Below, one piece after another: positions 50,101 to 63,890 of a stretch of 64,000 bases of DNA; position 1 is the first letter of the stretch; every line of letters begins with the position of its first letter. The notes under the pieces were generated by a model. The model was given only the letters and a program-made list of their open reading frames with translations, was not told the DNA's origin and did no database searches. Both the position numbers and the translations under genes were made by a program. The stretch spans positions 4,208,501 through 4,272,500 of the forward strand of contig CAMQGK010000604.1 in the NCBI GenBank assembly GCA_947000775.1. Reading direction: 5' to 3'. The DNA comes from Pterois miles (Eukaryota > Chordata > Actinopteri > Perciformes > Scorpaenidae).

Positions 50101-53100
50101 CTGCTCGCTTTCTTTCTCTCCTCAAAACAATAAAAAGCCATACTCCACCTCCTCCCACCACCCTAGCAAAGCAGATAAGGTTGAACCTTGTGAAAAGGCC
50201 TCAGCCCTAATGAATACAGTCAGAGAGTGGGTCTGGATGTCATTTGGTAGGGATGGAAAATGAGATAAGTTATAAGTTATGGGTCCTTTCATTAGGTGGG
50301 ATTTACCGGCCAACTGAGGGAGGAATTAAAGGCTAAGGAACCATCTGATTATAAGCATGCCTGATCACCTGCCTGGAGGCCTGGCCTTGCCTCCAGAGGA
50401 CCCTGCTCTCCAGGGTTTCCTGAGGGAATTAGCTCCGACTCAGCCCAAGCTGTGAACAACGCTGGACTGTGGGCATGATGCAGCCCTGACCCTTACTCGT
50501 ATTCACATGCACGGTGTAAGCAGTGAGGGAACACCTCTTTAAAATAGAAAAAACACAGTTTCTTAATACGCCTAGAGGACCCCTAACAATACACCACATC
50601 TGATTTTCAATTGTCCCTCAGTGATGTTGCCTGTCTGCGTCTGGTCTCTGAGCCATCACAGAGCCTGGCCAGCCACCGCAGGGTAAGGGGGCGCTTATTG
50701 GAAAATCAATGGCGTGAACGCTAAGCAAGTTACAGGAAGATGTGGGAAGGAAGGGTTCTTATTGATAAAGCAGGGGAAGGCCTTTGATGTTGCACCAGGG
50801 ACATGCTCATTGATGGGGGGAACCATTGTAGTCCTCAGGCAGAGTGAGGCCCGGGTTTATCTCCTAGGTTTGTTCCAATTAATCACCAATAAAGGCGTGC
50901 ATGCATTGCACTCTTAAACATAAGTCCATTTTAATGCCTAACATGGCTTAGTAAATTCTGGTTTTAATACTGTGCGCTTACAGTGAAGGAATTTACATTT
51001 CACACACTGCACTGCAAGTGTCTCCTGTCACTTTTCTCTCCTCTGTTCTCTACTCTGTTCTCTGCCCAAACTAACTGTAGCCTGATAGCTTATATCTAAT
51101 GCAATTATCTGATACTCAGCTAAGGAACTATGCTACATCCAAGTGTGGAAGTGTGCAACTAAACTGGCAGACTCACAAGATGATTTACAGGACAGAATCT
51201 AAAATAAATAACTGCATGAAATTCTAAATAACATACTTCTTGTATTATTGTCATTAAAACACTTAACATTAATCAACTATTTTACTTTGTTTTGTAATGA
51301 AATAATAGGCAGCGATAGTGATTCAAGTAGTCTGAAAAGGAAAAAGGCAAATCATCTTTCAGCTTTGTCATGAAGTTCTGAGCCAAAAAAGTTTATCAAC
51401 CACAGCTATAGACAACACACCATTATAATTACATTAGGTACATGGAGTTCTTGTTTTCTTTGATCCCCAGCACTGTTAATCAGACAATTAACCATGTGCA
51501 GCATTGCTGCTTATTTCATGCTGTAAATATTCTGTCTTGCTATTCCCCTAATGCAGACATAAGGCTGCTCCAGTATTGCTCCAACTGCAGGAGGCAAAAA
51601 GTCACCTCAGGTCGATGGCACTCAGCCTGTAAACAGGGCTTCCCGTAAAATCAATGATCTTCAGTAGGAGCTATCAGTCTGTGGAACAGAAATAGCCGTG
51701 GCTGTGTTGAGTCTGAGGCAGGGAAGAATAGTACTGTGTGTTTACATGAGTGTGTGCGAGTAGAGGGGGCCGGTCACTGGCATGTCTGGGAGTATTTCTC
51801 AGAGATAGCACAACTGAAGCATGCTGCTTCTGTCATGCTGCAGCCAGAGAAAACCTAGAAGCGTTAGATGCTAGAGAGCTCACAGATTTCATTAATATTG
51901 TCTTGTATGTGCATTAAACCAGAGTTGGAACAAATACATCACTTACAGCTAAACTAATTCTTGCTGATTACAATATGAGCAACTCAAATACCCAGGAGGC
52001 AATGAGCTGATTGTTTTAGTTTCACAGCACTCAATTTTAGTAACCATTTTGCACTAGTAATACTGGCCTGAAAAAGGTTGAATTGATTGGTTTGTAGTAT
52101 CAATTGCCTCCTTTGTTAATAGACTTGAAATAGAACCTTGAAAATGATTTTACTCTTTACGCAACACCATCAGATTCTGCTAATCCATTCCATATTGCAG
52201 AAAGGAAGAAAAGTGATTTAAGACAGAGTGAAATCACAGTGCAGAACTGTATGGTAGTCACACACAGGGCAGTCTGATTAAATGATCTGATCGGAGCTCA
52301 GCTAACTTCCAAAACCCTCCAGAGGGGATTCACACATGGCACTAGATTGTTTCTTCAGTTTGGGAGGGTGTGATAGAAACAGCGTGCTGGTGTAATTAGA
52401 AGTAGTTAATTAGCTGTGGGTTAATTACTGGGTTGTGCAGAGTGTTGGTGAAAGACCTGGTAGGGTGGCAAAGCAAAGGGAAGCAGCGAGCACACAGCAG
52501 GAAGCTCCCAGTCTCCTGCCAATTAGCAACCAGCATGGGGGGGGGCTGTGGTATACGAGGAGCACAAATGTGAGAAGGCTCATATCATTTCAAACCTCAG
52601 TACAGAGGGAAGATATAAAAGGGAGAGCGGACAAAATGCATTCTATTTAAATATGCATACTGTGTTTTTTTTTTTTTTTTTATTACTGTTTTTGTAAAGA
52701 AAAACACATTTACCAAAAAGTTGCAGTGAAACTTTAAAGACTGATACTAAAAAGAAAATGACAACCAGGTTTCTGAAGGATGCCAGATTAAGAATAAAAC
52801 AAAGCAGGGGCTATTTTAATTACTGCAAAACTAACGTCTTATTACGGCAGCCACAAGCTATCGTGCTTCATTTGCAAACCACATTGAACGACTGCATTGT
52901 ATTATTTCCCTGTTGTGTCCCGTGTGGTTTGTTTTAGAAAGCTTTGTAATTTATAAGAGCATTAATTATCCTTGGAATTAAGGTATTGATGTATAATCAG
53001 AGAGGGGCTATCGGGCACAAGCTAACATTCACCCCCAGGCAAGCCAGTGCAAAGAGCACACGCTGTACACCCTCGTGCACAGTGGGGTGTCTGACAGACA

Positions 53101-53101
53101 T

Positions 53102-53106
<5 letters not shown>

Positions 53107-53145
<39 letters not shown>
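53107..53145. repeat. (AG)n microsatellite
   Basis: About 39 bp of AG repeat. Confidence 0.97.
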
Positions 53146-53147
<2 letters not shown>

Positions 53148-54228
53148 CTCAAGCCATGTCTTTCAGATTCTTATCAGATTATTTAGATACACATCCCCCA
53201 TTTCTGCTCGATTTTAGACCAACAGACGTGGATATTGAATGATTTGCAACAGTCTGACATGGATTCTCGCAGTGCTGACTTTCCCGTAGCGTGGAATGCA
53301 GAAAGGCCAAGAGAACACTTGATACTTTGTGCACTGGTCTGTCTGGCACTAATCAATCAGAAAACAACACACAGATTATGATCCTTGGGAAGATTTCTGA
53401 ATGTAAGACATTTCGAAATCCCATAAAGATATATGCAGATATTCAGTATGCATAAGTGTGCTTTTATAGTGTTTGCAGATTAACAGAAAGAGAGAGGGGA
53501 GATAGAGATATATAGGAAGTGAGATTGAGATACAGAGCTGGAGAGAAAGTGAGAGAGCAGAGGACACATGTCCAATGAAAGGTCAGGGACAAGGGGGGAA
53601 ATGTGCTGATCAAAGTCTTTGAGCCTCAGGACCTTCTTTTCGACTAATTATCAAATCTGCCCCTATTTATATCTGCGGGAAGCAGACGTTCTCTTAAGAG
53701 AGGATGGAAGTGAAATCTGCTAACTGCAGTGCTTTCGGAGATGTTGTTTGCACTCACGGCATTACATTTGTTCTATAGTAACAGGATGAGGGTAGTAGAG
53801 GGGGGTTTAGAGAACCGATGACCACAACTTAATTGGGGATGTTGTTGAAAGTAAAGGACAGTCTGTACAGAAGACTGCAAAGCTGAGCAAAATGTGGAAC
53901 ATAGAATCACTCTACTTTTCGTAGGTGGGAAACTCATTTGTGTCTATTCTAGAAAACAATTGCCTAAAAGGCAACATCGCATGGTGCCATGCACACACAT
54001 ACACACACACATACACAACTTCCCGCAGCGCTGCAGTTAAGGCAAGCCAACCACAAACACGGTTGTTAAAATGATCAATACCATTGAAATATTAAACCTT
54101 AAGAAGCCGCATTATTGATTGGGAGCCCAATGATAAAACGGTTTATTATCACAATTGTGGGGTTTATGTAAATGTTTTTGGAGAGGCCATCAGCTGTCCA
54201 GCAACCAATGGGCTGTGGATAAATTTGA

Positions 54229-54244
54229 CCCCCCCCCCCCCCCC
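54229..54244. repeat. 16-base C run
   Basis: Sixteen consecutive C on the plus strand, so G-rich in the zfhx3 transcript. Confidence 0.95.
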
Positions 54245-55076
54245 AACCACAAACATACATACCCCACAACCCAATCATCACTCATCTCTGCTCCCTCACC
54301 CTGCCATCCAAACCCAGACGAACGGCAGGGACTGGGACCAACAGGGAGATGTCATTACTTCTGCTTCCATTAAGGATAGCTGACACTGATCAGCATACCA
54401 AGCCCCTGTTAAAAGAGAGACAGGAGAAGGGGGGATGTGGCCCCCCAGAAAAACATGGCTAGATCTGAGATGTGGTCTAAGAGGGATCGCTAGCATGCAT
54501 GGCAGCAAACAGGAGCATACAGTGGAGAAGGATCCAGGCTCCATGCAGGGATCATGCCCTGACAGACAGATAGGGGACATGGATAACATGTCTATAATCC
54601 TGGGCCTTTCTGTGTAATCTGGAAAACAAATACCTCAGTAATGACCCAGTCCTGCACCTGGTAAAACACAGGGTTCACTAGCACCTGGAATTAGACAAAT
54701 ATCCACTGCAGCGCATTCTTAAAGGGACACACTCCTTTAGCACAACGCTTAAGGGAGCTTCAGAAAACACCAACATGTGGTAGAGGTCGGGGAAAACAGG
54801 ATAGTATTGATTAGGGATGTGCATTCCAAGCAAAATACAATTAGAAAATCACTGGGAATTATTCAATTATTATCCCAGCCCATGAAATTAATCCTATGTC
54901 AGCTGCTTCAACCAGTGAAAAATGTCATGGGTGGGTTTACACTGGAGTTAGCACAGTTTGTCACATACTGTTGCTAAAGGGTGCCTTTGTGTGTTGGTTT
55001 CCAATGCCAAGGGACAATGACCAAATTTGATGAGTTGAGAGTGAGAATGGGTTGAATTTGCATTGGAAAAAGGTTA

Positions 55077-55204
55077 GAATTGCAACATATCGTATCGCAA
55101 TTCTCAGCGTACTGCAAAATATTTAAAATAGCTATAAGATTGTATTGTGACTTAAGTATCATGCTAATGTAGTATCGTAGGTGATCTGGTGATTCCCACC
55201 CCTA
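55077..55204 (-). mobile_element. hAT end fragment (TAGGGGTGGGAATC)
   Basis: On the plus strand it ends GTGATTCCCACCCCTA at 55204, the complement of a TAGGGGTGGGAATC hAT terminus. Upstream are ATATCGTATCGCAATTC motifs of the same kind of element. Only one end is present. Confidence 0.6.
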
Positions 55205-56224
55205 TCATACAATATGAATTAATGGTGTAATTTCTTAGAAAGGACTGTCCACTGGTCCGGACTATAGAGTAAACAGAAAACAGCAGATCTATAATGTGGT
55301 TAAGTGGTTAAGCTGGGACACCCTCTGAGGTGCATGCAGTGGTATGATGAGATGAGCTGAATCACACAGCTCGGCAGTGCCAGGAGCCTGAGGGTTAGGC
55401 CCAGTGTTCGGTTAAGTGTCTAAACCTGAGTAGGGTGATAAGATCCCCTTTAGGAGCCATGTGAAGGCCAAATGACCAGGAAACCTGAGTAATGTGGGTG
55501 AAAGCAGTCCGGGGCGAGAGCAGAGATGTGGAAAGTCATGCTGTGTTATGTGTGGAAAATGGAGACTTACTATCTCTTTTACGCACCTCAAACTGAGGAG
55601 TTGTGCAGTCCCATACACATATGCTTGTGTGTACACATACACACACATACAAGCAACACGCACATAGAGCACGGATTAGAGAGTGTCCCAGTGAAACCAT
55701 TCTGTGGAAATTATTTCTTTGCAGAAAAAAAGGCATGAAAGCCAATCGTGACCTGGCCTCTAATTCTAGAGTAGGATATCCTGGATAAATAATTAGAGGG
55801 TTCCTTTGAAGACCCTGCACAGCCCAACCATTCACTCCCCACTTCACATTTGCTAAAGTCATTAATGACAAAGATTTCGAAGGGAAAAGCGAAAAATCTT
55901 TCTGGTACACAAATACTTTTTTTATGAGGCCTGGCCCAAATTCCTCTCTGCTTAGCTGAAGCTCTTATCCTGGGAAAGAGCTGCACCCGTTTTAAACAAT
56001 AAACCTCGGGGGGAAAGTGTTTTCTATTGCCCCCTTCCCCCCGCTGAATTATGGGAGTTCATAAAGTTAAAAGAATAATGTGCCCTGGGTTTTAAAAGAG
56101 GAAGTGAGCAAAAAAACGTTGGGACACTGGATGTCAAAAGAAAGTAAAATCAAAGTGACAGTCTCAAACGGCAACAATCTGAGAATGACAAAAGAGAGTG
56201 AACCAGTTGTGACTATTGAAACAA

Positions 56225-57395
56225 TCAAAGGATGTTAATAATTAAACGTTAACCAACATTTTAACTGATCAACATTATTGGTTAAATGGTTAAAAGAAAT
56301 ATTACTAATTAATTAAAACGCTGAGCTAAACTCAGAGGAGCAGCTTGTTAGTTTGAGGAGAAAAGCTGGTCCACCTTAAAAGCCACCCTTAAGAGAGTCT
56401 GAGTTTTACAGATACAGGAAGTTGGCTCAGGTCTTGAGCGGAGCAAGACCCCGGGAGGTGCGCCGGTCGTTGATTCCATTGGCCGTAATGGACAAACGGT
56501 GGTACTACAACCTCTGTTGCATGATGTCATCGGGCCAAAAAAAATATTATTTCCCAGAGACTTACACAGAGAAAGAGACGCCAGTAACTCAGCCAAATCC
56601 CCAGTATGAACACTGATGGTCCTCAAAGTTGTAAAATGAACTGATAGCTGATTCCAGCATCATTTCCATCCTCTGTTTATGTCTGCGGAGACCCAGACCA
56701 TGACGACAGCACAAGCCGTGACATTGGGACCCTGTGACCGAGTCATGTGATCGAGTGGACGCTACTGCACATAACGGATAGGAGCAGTAGGGCCTAATAA
56801 GACCCGGAAGACACCAGAAGATCTGTCGAGCCATTTTGACTTCATGCACCACTTTCATAAGGAATGAACGGGGCCCCGACTCCAATGCTGTATCCAGCTC
56901 TCTTCATACATCCATGGAGGGGAGCACAGAGCCGAGGAGTTGTAGCCTCGTGGCATTTATTCACCGACGAATAAACTGTACACACACTGTCTGCTACACC
57001 TACACAGCTATAACGGCACCACCAATCCCACACTGCCCCACACATATCAGACACTAGCTCAAGTTACGCCGCGCTGACAGACTGTGTGGCAGGAAGCCAC
57101 CGGCAAAGCTAGAGCTGTATGACAAACACACACACTGTTTGTTGGATGCTTGCTAGCGTTACGTTGGGCAGACCGACAGCTGACAACTGAACACTTTCTG
57201 GGAAAGTGGCTGTGAATCCGTGACACTACACACAGTACCGTGGCTGCTAACAGTCCCGGACGGCGAACTGCAACTCAGTTGTCTGTCGTGCTCATACGCT
57301 GTATCTGCCGCACCACTGCATGGGACGCACAAATCTTGTCGGTTAGCGGTTAATAATCGGTTATCAGTTTAGAAATTTCTCAAACTTATTATCCC
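56225..57395. mobile_element. Probable large non-autonomous element
   Basis: The left side has clustered TTAACC/GGTTAA motifs (AACGTTAACCAACATTTTAA). The right side has GGTTAGCGGTTAATAATCGG, followed by TTATTATCCC. The interior is more CpG-rich than neighbouring intron and contains ATGATGTCATCGGGCC. The pattern suggests a composite hAT-like insertion. No transposase frame is visible. Confidence 0.4.
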
Positions 57396-57961
57396 TAAAA
57401 GGATCCCTCCCTTAATGACCATCACTGACTTCTTACACATGGATATCACTGTGCCACAATGGCATACATCTCCAGTTAGTGCTCACTGTGAGTTTTGTAG
57501 CAGGCCATGATCATTCAATGGGACGAAACAGGAGGGAATCTGACAGATGGAACTACATTCATCACATTCAGATTACTCTCAGTCCCAACAAAGGAAAACA
57601 GAGGGTGCAGGAATGAGACCTAAAACCAGGAAATGAGTTAGCATTTTAGCACTTCTGGTTCCCTCGCCTTTGATGGGTTTTTAGCTAGATGCCTGAGGAG
57701 TTTGTGGTTAACACAAGTTTCACTGATTTTGACATTTTGTTCTACGATATGAAATATGCTAGTAAATATCCTACTCCTGAATTTTGAAACCTTAATGTAT
57801 CTTAAAAAGTTGCTAACAAGCAGCTAAATGAAACTACTGAACGTCATCGCTGTTCGCCTTTAGAGCCTCGCTGTTTATACTCCTGTTCAATGTGACATTT
57901 GCAAAGATTATCTTGCTGAACAAAACTTGCAAGTTTCATGAATGTTTACAAAAGGAAGATC

Positions 57962-58178
57962 CAAGGTGCTTTTCTAGCAAAAAGTTAAAAAGCCTTTAAT
58001 CAGATGAATATGTCATTGTGAAATGAAGGCCGTTTGTTGCCAGAAGGCCATTTGTGCCAATAGCCGTGGGTTGTAACCCATCTCATAATGTGCCACCATT
58101 GTCTATATTTTTAGTATTTCACTATGAAATAGCCATCTGATTAAAGGCTTTTTAACTTTTTGCTAGACGAGTGCCTTG
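57962..58178. mobile_element. Palindromic 217-bp MITE
   Basis: A perfect 33-bp inverted repeat (57974-58006 and 58134-58166; it includes CTAGCAAAAAGTTAAAAAGC) extends inward over TTTCATTGTGAAAT-like sequence and outward to CAAGG/CCTTG ends, giving arms near 60 bp. It is a non-coding foldback element of a type common in fish. Confidence 0.85.
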
Positions 58179-60174
58179 AACCTTCCTTCTCTTGTGAACT
58201 TATGCTTCCTACCAAAGAGCACCTTCATTTGTTTGAACTTCTAAGCAGAACTTTTCTCTCTTATTCAGAAGAACTTATTTTAAGCAATACTTCAAAACCA
58301 AATGGAAAAATCCCATTGTCTTTCTGTCGAGGGAATCAGGGCGATTCTAACTTCCTGGTTGGCCTAAAAAAATACGTCATCCCTGCAGCACTCTATAGCC
58401 TCACCAAATTATATTTTAGACTGTGCTGCATACTGCTGGAACATCTTAGAGTATTTCATTGAGACATAAAAAGGAACAATAATGTGTCTTTGGGAAGGCA
58501 AGCCCACTGAGCAGCGCTAGTTTACATGCCAATGGGATTCCTAATCTTTACACTGGCAGTTTATAAACAGAGCACTCATAAATCAGATCTTGATGCAATC
58601 GTCATCTTAAAAGGAGAGCGGAGCTTGCCCTACAGTTTACAAGGACAGATTCCAAGGCAAACCTTGGAAGGTGATGTGCATTCCTTCTGAGTGGAGCAGT
58701 GATGAGGAACTGTCAACATAGGAAAAGGGAAGGAAAACAAAAAAAAGAAAACAACTTGTTAAGTGTCTAACAAGGTGGCCTGGAGGGCAATGCTGAAAGA
58801 CACCTCAGCACTTGACTCAGAAGTGTGCGAGGAACATCAAACGCATTTCTGCAGCTACGCTGAGCACTGACAGGGCCGACCACGGCGTTCAGACACCCTT
58901 GTGTGTGAAAGGAAAACGCTACAGTTTGGCAGGAAATAAAGAGGTAAAATGCGACTAAAAGACAACAGTTCCTTATGCAGTAGTAATCATAAGTGTTCAT
59001 ACAGTATGTACTAAATCGGAGTTCTGCTCTGAGCCGCAGACCTCCAGGGAGACCTGTCTAACATGAGGGAAAGCTGCTGCCATCAAACTACAAAACGGAA
59101 ACAGAATAACCCCATTCTACAACGCAACTGCAAACAATGATGCTTTTCCTATTACATAATGTCTACCCTTTGGTTGAACAGCTAGGAGGTGTGTGTGTCA
59201 TAGAGAGAGATGAAGCTTGGGTGGTAAGCATGGTGCACAGAAGGAGAGTCAAAGCATATTTACTGCACAGCAGCTGAAAGAAAATCAACAAATATATGAC
59301 CATTAAAGCTGTTGGCAGCTCAGTGTTTGCACCAAAACTTGGCACGGTGGTGTCTACAAGTGTCCAAGCACTTTGATCAGGGGAGGCAGATGCCCATGTG
59401 CTGGAAACACACTCAGAGGAGAGGGGAAACAGACAAACGAGAGGTAGTGAGAAGTCAAAACTGGTGTGATATTTTAAGAAATGCGGCGCGTGTTAATAAG
59501 TTCCTCTTCTTCCTCTGCTCGGCTTAGCCTGAGTGTTGTGACAGCCACAGTGCTGTGGAGCTATATTTGAGAAAGACCAGCCTCCTGCCCCTCATCTCCA
59601 CACACACACTGCCGTCCTTGTTCATCTGCCTTAATGAAATGGCCACATGCCTCCTCTCATCCCAGAGCTGCTCGCACACTGTAGCACCTGGTAGATATAA
59701 ATCAGCCCCACTGAGCTGTATTTGGGAAGTGAGGCATTAAGCATGACATGGGCTGTCAAAGTTCAGATCGCACCGACCGCAACATCTAGTTGAACCGCTG
59801 CGGAACAGACCCGAGACCAGGGAGCGGGGCCTACCCATCGGCCTCTTATCTTTTGCCTCCCAGCTCCGCGTGACATGGCCGCCACATCTGGGCCCCAGCT
59901 GGGCAGCCTGCTGAGCACAATGTAGCACAAGGGTGGCTTGGTAGGGGAACACTGGAGCACCCACGTCACACGGACTCATGGGATCAACAGTCCAAGAAGA
60001 GTCGAGATTTAAATGGGTGTTGTTTGTAGCCATTTATCTTTGGGCTTTTCTTATCTGTGAGCCGTGGGGGCTTGTGGGTATTATTACAGATTTTAAGTGG
60101 TGTAGGTTCTATTTCTGAGCCAGAAGATAAAAGTAGCTGAGTGCATGTTTGTTGTGCGAGCATACTGTACATGG

Positions 60175-60259
<85 letters not shown>
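60175..60259. repeat. (GT)n microsatellite
   Basis: About 85 bp of GT repeat. Confidence 0.98.
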
Positions 60260-60260
<1 letters not shown>

Positions 60261-62525
60261 AATTTCAGTCACGTGAGCCTGGAGGTCTGAAGGTCAAACA
60301 CTGCAAGAGAGCCCACACATTCCTCAGAGGACAGGCACACATCTAAATGCATTGGACATGTGAAGCTTTGCATTGACTCAGATACATGCATGTATAAGCA
60401 TATTAAAACTAGCCAAAGCTTTTCCACCAGTCTACCCCTGAGCTTCATACTTGAATATTAAATATACGCTCACTCTGGGCTTTACATGTATGGGATGAAT
60501 CCTCAGATAGATACACAAGACACAAAGGCAAGAAGACAGAATACTCAGAGAGACTGAAAAGGGACAAAGGGAGCTAAAGGGTGACGATACAGAATTATCA
60601 TCTGCTTGGGATTACGTTCACAGATGGGCATTGTAAGATGTCTTGCTCTTCTTGTGTGGAAGTCACAACGGAGAGCTGAGGTGGAGTTGAGGGTTGGGTA
60701 CAAGAGGGAAAAGTACAGAGAAGAGAAATAAGGGAAAGGAGAAGGGGGGGGGCAGTATAATTTACATTGCTAGGCAATTAGCTTCAGGATCAAGAGCTCA
60801 AGTCAACGACAGACGCCTCATGCAGGGAAAAAGCTAGCATGTGAGGAGGACCACAGCATTACTCTTATGACACATAACATTCATTGATTCAGTCTGTCAG
60901 AGGGAGCATGTGTCAAGGGCATAAAAACTGCTGTGTGTACTGTGCAGAATACAGAAAAATCCATTCATGGATTTAAGGTTATCTTTGGCAGAGGTGAGTA
61001 AAGTAACAGAGGACCTGATTCTAAATGCGGGAAAGAGGATGAGACCCAACAACATGACATCTGCTGGATGCTTGTATTAAGAGACAACTTTGTTTGGAAC
61101 TGGATAACATTGTCTTCATTGTTTACTTTTCCCCCATGCATTACATCATTACGTTATAATTTAAGACGTGACAGGAGTGACCCACAGGAAGAATATTAAG
61201 AAAGAAGCAGAAGAGGCCACATGCGTATATTGGCAAATTAATTTGCATACTATTCACACAATATTAATGCACTGGCAAAAAAAACAAAAAAAAAAACATG
61301 AGATTTTGTTTTCCCCCACAGGGAAATAAACCTCACTCAGTGGCAGTGGATTCAGCACTGCCTAGTGGTCCTCCACAACTGCACATTTAATACAAATTTA
61401 ATTAATGATGTCATTGTTTTGACATTGAAAGAGCACGCCAGCAAACAAGATAAACAAGATCTAGCTGTGGGAAGAGTGCTATCAGAATACTAAAGGAAAC
61501 AGAAAGCTGGGAGATCACAGACAAAGCACTTTGAATCTTAACCCTGGGCCCTTGGACAGCTCCATTCAATCCCCTCCATACGATGAGGGAATAACTCATA
61601 CACAGCAGCGCCGAGCTGTTAGCTCTGCACCAAGCTCTCTGTGTGAACACCCATGTGTAAGGTCATGTGTATGCATGTGAGACTAAACAGCAGCCAGATA
61701 CAGTGCCATATTGTGAATGAATTCGCGCTATGGAGCGGTGAGTTTCCACTCAGGCTGCTATGCCAGTGTGCTGGGCATAGCTAACAGTCTTTACACGTGC
61801 CAACTAGAACTGGGAATGGAGCCATAAGGCTGGGAGGACAGACATATACACTGTAAAACACACATACACACACATACAAATAAAATCCAGCACATACCAC
61901 AGATAGCAGCTAAGCATAAAAACATAAGAGCAATAGAGAAATACCCACTCATTCATGTAAGCAAGAGCAAACTTGTTTGTCTAAGTTTTGTGCTACCGCT
62001 CATCTCCTTGCACATAACACACAGAAAGAAAACATGTTAGCAAGGAGGTGAGAATTAGAGCAGGGCCAACTGGCTCACCCTGAAAGTTCAAGTTGAGTGC
62101 CACTACAAATTACAAGTTGACAGCTTAAATTATCCCCTGTGTGCGTTTCTTACAATGTATGTGCATGTCGGAGTTTGCTGAGGCAACTGCTTCCAGACAG
62201 CTGTTCTGGATGAGGTAGGTATTTACAACCATTATCTCTTTCCAAAAAAAAAAAAAAAAAAAAAAAGAACAGTACATAATCTCCCTCGAGATACACTGAC
62301 CAGCAAATGCCCCAGACCAGCCACCACCCTCATGTCGTCACTGATAGGACCCCATCTCTAACAGATGCCCCCCATATTTGAGCTGTGAGGAGGGAGAGTG
62401 ATAGGGGCAGTGTAAAACGAGAGGGTGACTAATTGGTTCATAACCTGTAATTGGGGAGATGTAATTGGAGTGGACTCGCATATGCCAGGTGCACCTTCAG
62501 GAGGTGGGGCAGCGGTTTGCCCTTT

Positions 62526-62529
<4 letters not shown>

Positions 62530-62590
<61 letters not shown>
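62530..62590. repeat. (TG)n microsatellite
   Basis: About 61 bp of TG repeat; a G run lies about 40 bp further on (62628-62640). Confidence 0.98.
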
Positions 62591-62591
<1 letters not shown>

Positions 62592-63495
62592 AAGGGGCTC
62601 GGCAGGATTAGATGTGTGTGTGCGTTTGGGGGGGGGGGGGTTGGACAACCCTTCTATATCGAGGGCCCCCTAAAGAATATAGTTTAGGTGTGGCATGTGC
62701 CTATTAGGTCCTTAAAACCACATGAAGGCACATGCACTGAAACCTGTCACAACACAGCACAGCCACGCCCCATGAGAACAGGAAGCGGCACATACACACA
62801 TATATATAAATACACACATAGCATACAACACAGCTTCATGTCTCCTGGCAATTTTTTCAATCCGCTATTGGGAGTACGAAATCTGCAGCTCAACATTTTC
62901 TCCTGGTTCACATGGTGGGTCAATGTGATCAATGCGCTCATGGCCCCACCTAGCCAATACTACACCTCTCCCAATCAATGTAATGGGGGCTGAGTGTTAA
63001 TTGGGACGGCGTAAGAGGAGGGTGGGTGATGGAGTGCGATGCGCTTTTTTGCAGAAGCATCAGAAATGCTGCTCATGGTCTTGATGAAAGCTGCTTAATG
63101 TTGATGACGCTGTGCTTGTTTAATCGCTTAGTTAAGAAATCTTTTTTTTTGTGTGTGATAAAAAGAAGCAGATTGTGTGTGTTGAGGTGTACAGTACAGT
63201 GGGCGGGGGGGAGGTATTAGCAGGAACATCTGTTTGTCCTGCCCATCACCATATGATTATCGGTAACTAGCCACAACACCTGCAGTTGCATGGGTGCGGC
63301 CTTGCATTCCCCTCTTTGGGCAGGTATGTAGGGAAGACCCATAAAACATACTACCTACCTCTTGTCTCTTGCTGCCAGCCCCTCTACCTTCCTCATGAGT
63401 CACACGCCTACTGTAGTCGGCAAGTAGGCCTCTCAAACATCTCGGAAACTCACAATACCAAAGAATCACTTATTCTATAACAAGGCTGCACTTTA

Positions 63496-63890
63496 ATTAC
63501 CTCCGCCAAGGAAGTTATGTTTTTGCCGGCGTTTATCGGTCTGTTTGTCTGTGTTCAAGACAACTCAAAAACTTATGGACGGATTTTGATGAAATTTTTA
63601 GGGTGTGTCGAAATGTGAAAAGGAAGAACTGTTTAATTTTGGGGGTGATCCGGAAAAAATCCTGGATTCTGGATCACTTTGAAATTTCCGTTAACATTGG
63701 GGTCAATGGGACCCAAAAATTGTCTCTCAATATCTCTGGTAATTGTTGCTCAAAGCTCATGAAATTTGACTCAGGGATTTACAATGTGTACTTCTGTCAA
63801 ATCCCAAAGGCTGATCCAGATCTGATCCAGATGGCGGATTTTATAGCAATTTATATAAAACAAATGGGGGTACTCTTACATTTTACCCTA
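63496..63890 (+). repeat. Widespread CCTCCGCCAAGGAAG-type repeat
   Basis: CCTCCGCCAAGGAAGTTATG, then GTTTATCGGTCTGTTTGTCTG, ACGGATTTTGATGAAATTTT and GGTGATCCGGA follow the order of a dispersed repeat seen in many fishes and invertebrates. The open frame across it (63603-63902) is a by-product of the repeat. Confidence 0.7.

Noticed and set aside
58160..58462. A 100-codon open frame on the plus strand
   Set aside because: It starts inside the palindromic element at 57962-58178, matches no family I know and has no exon context.
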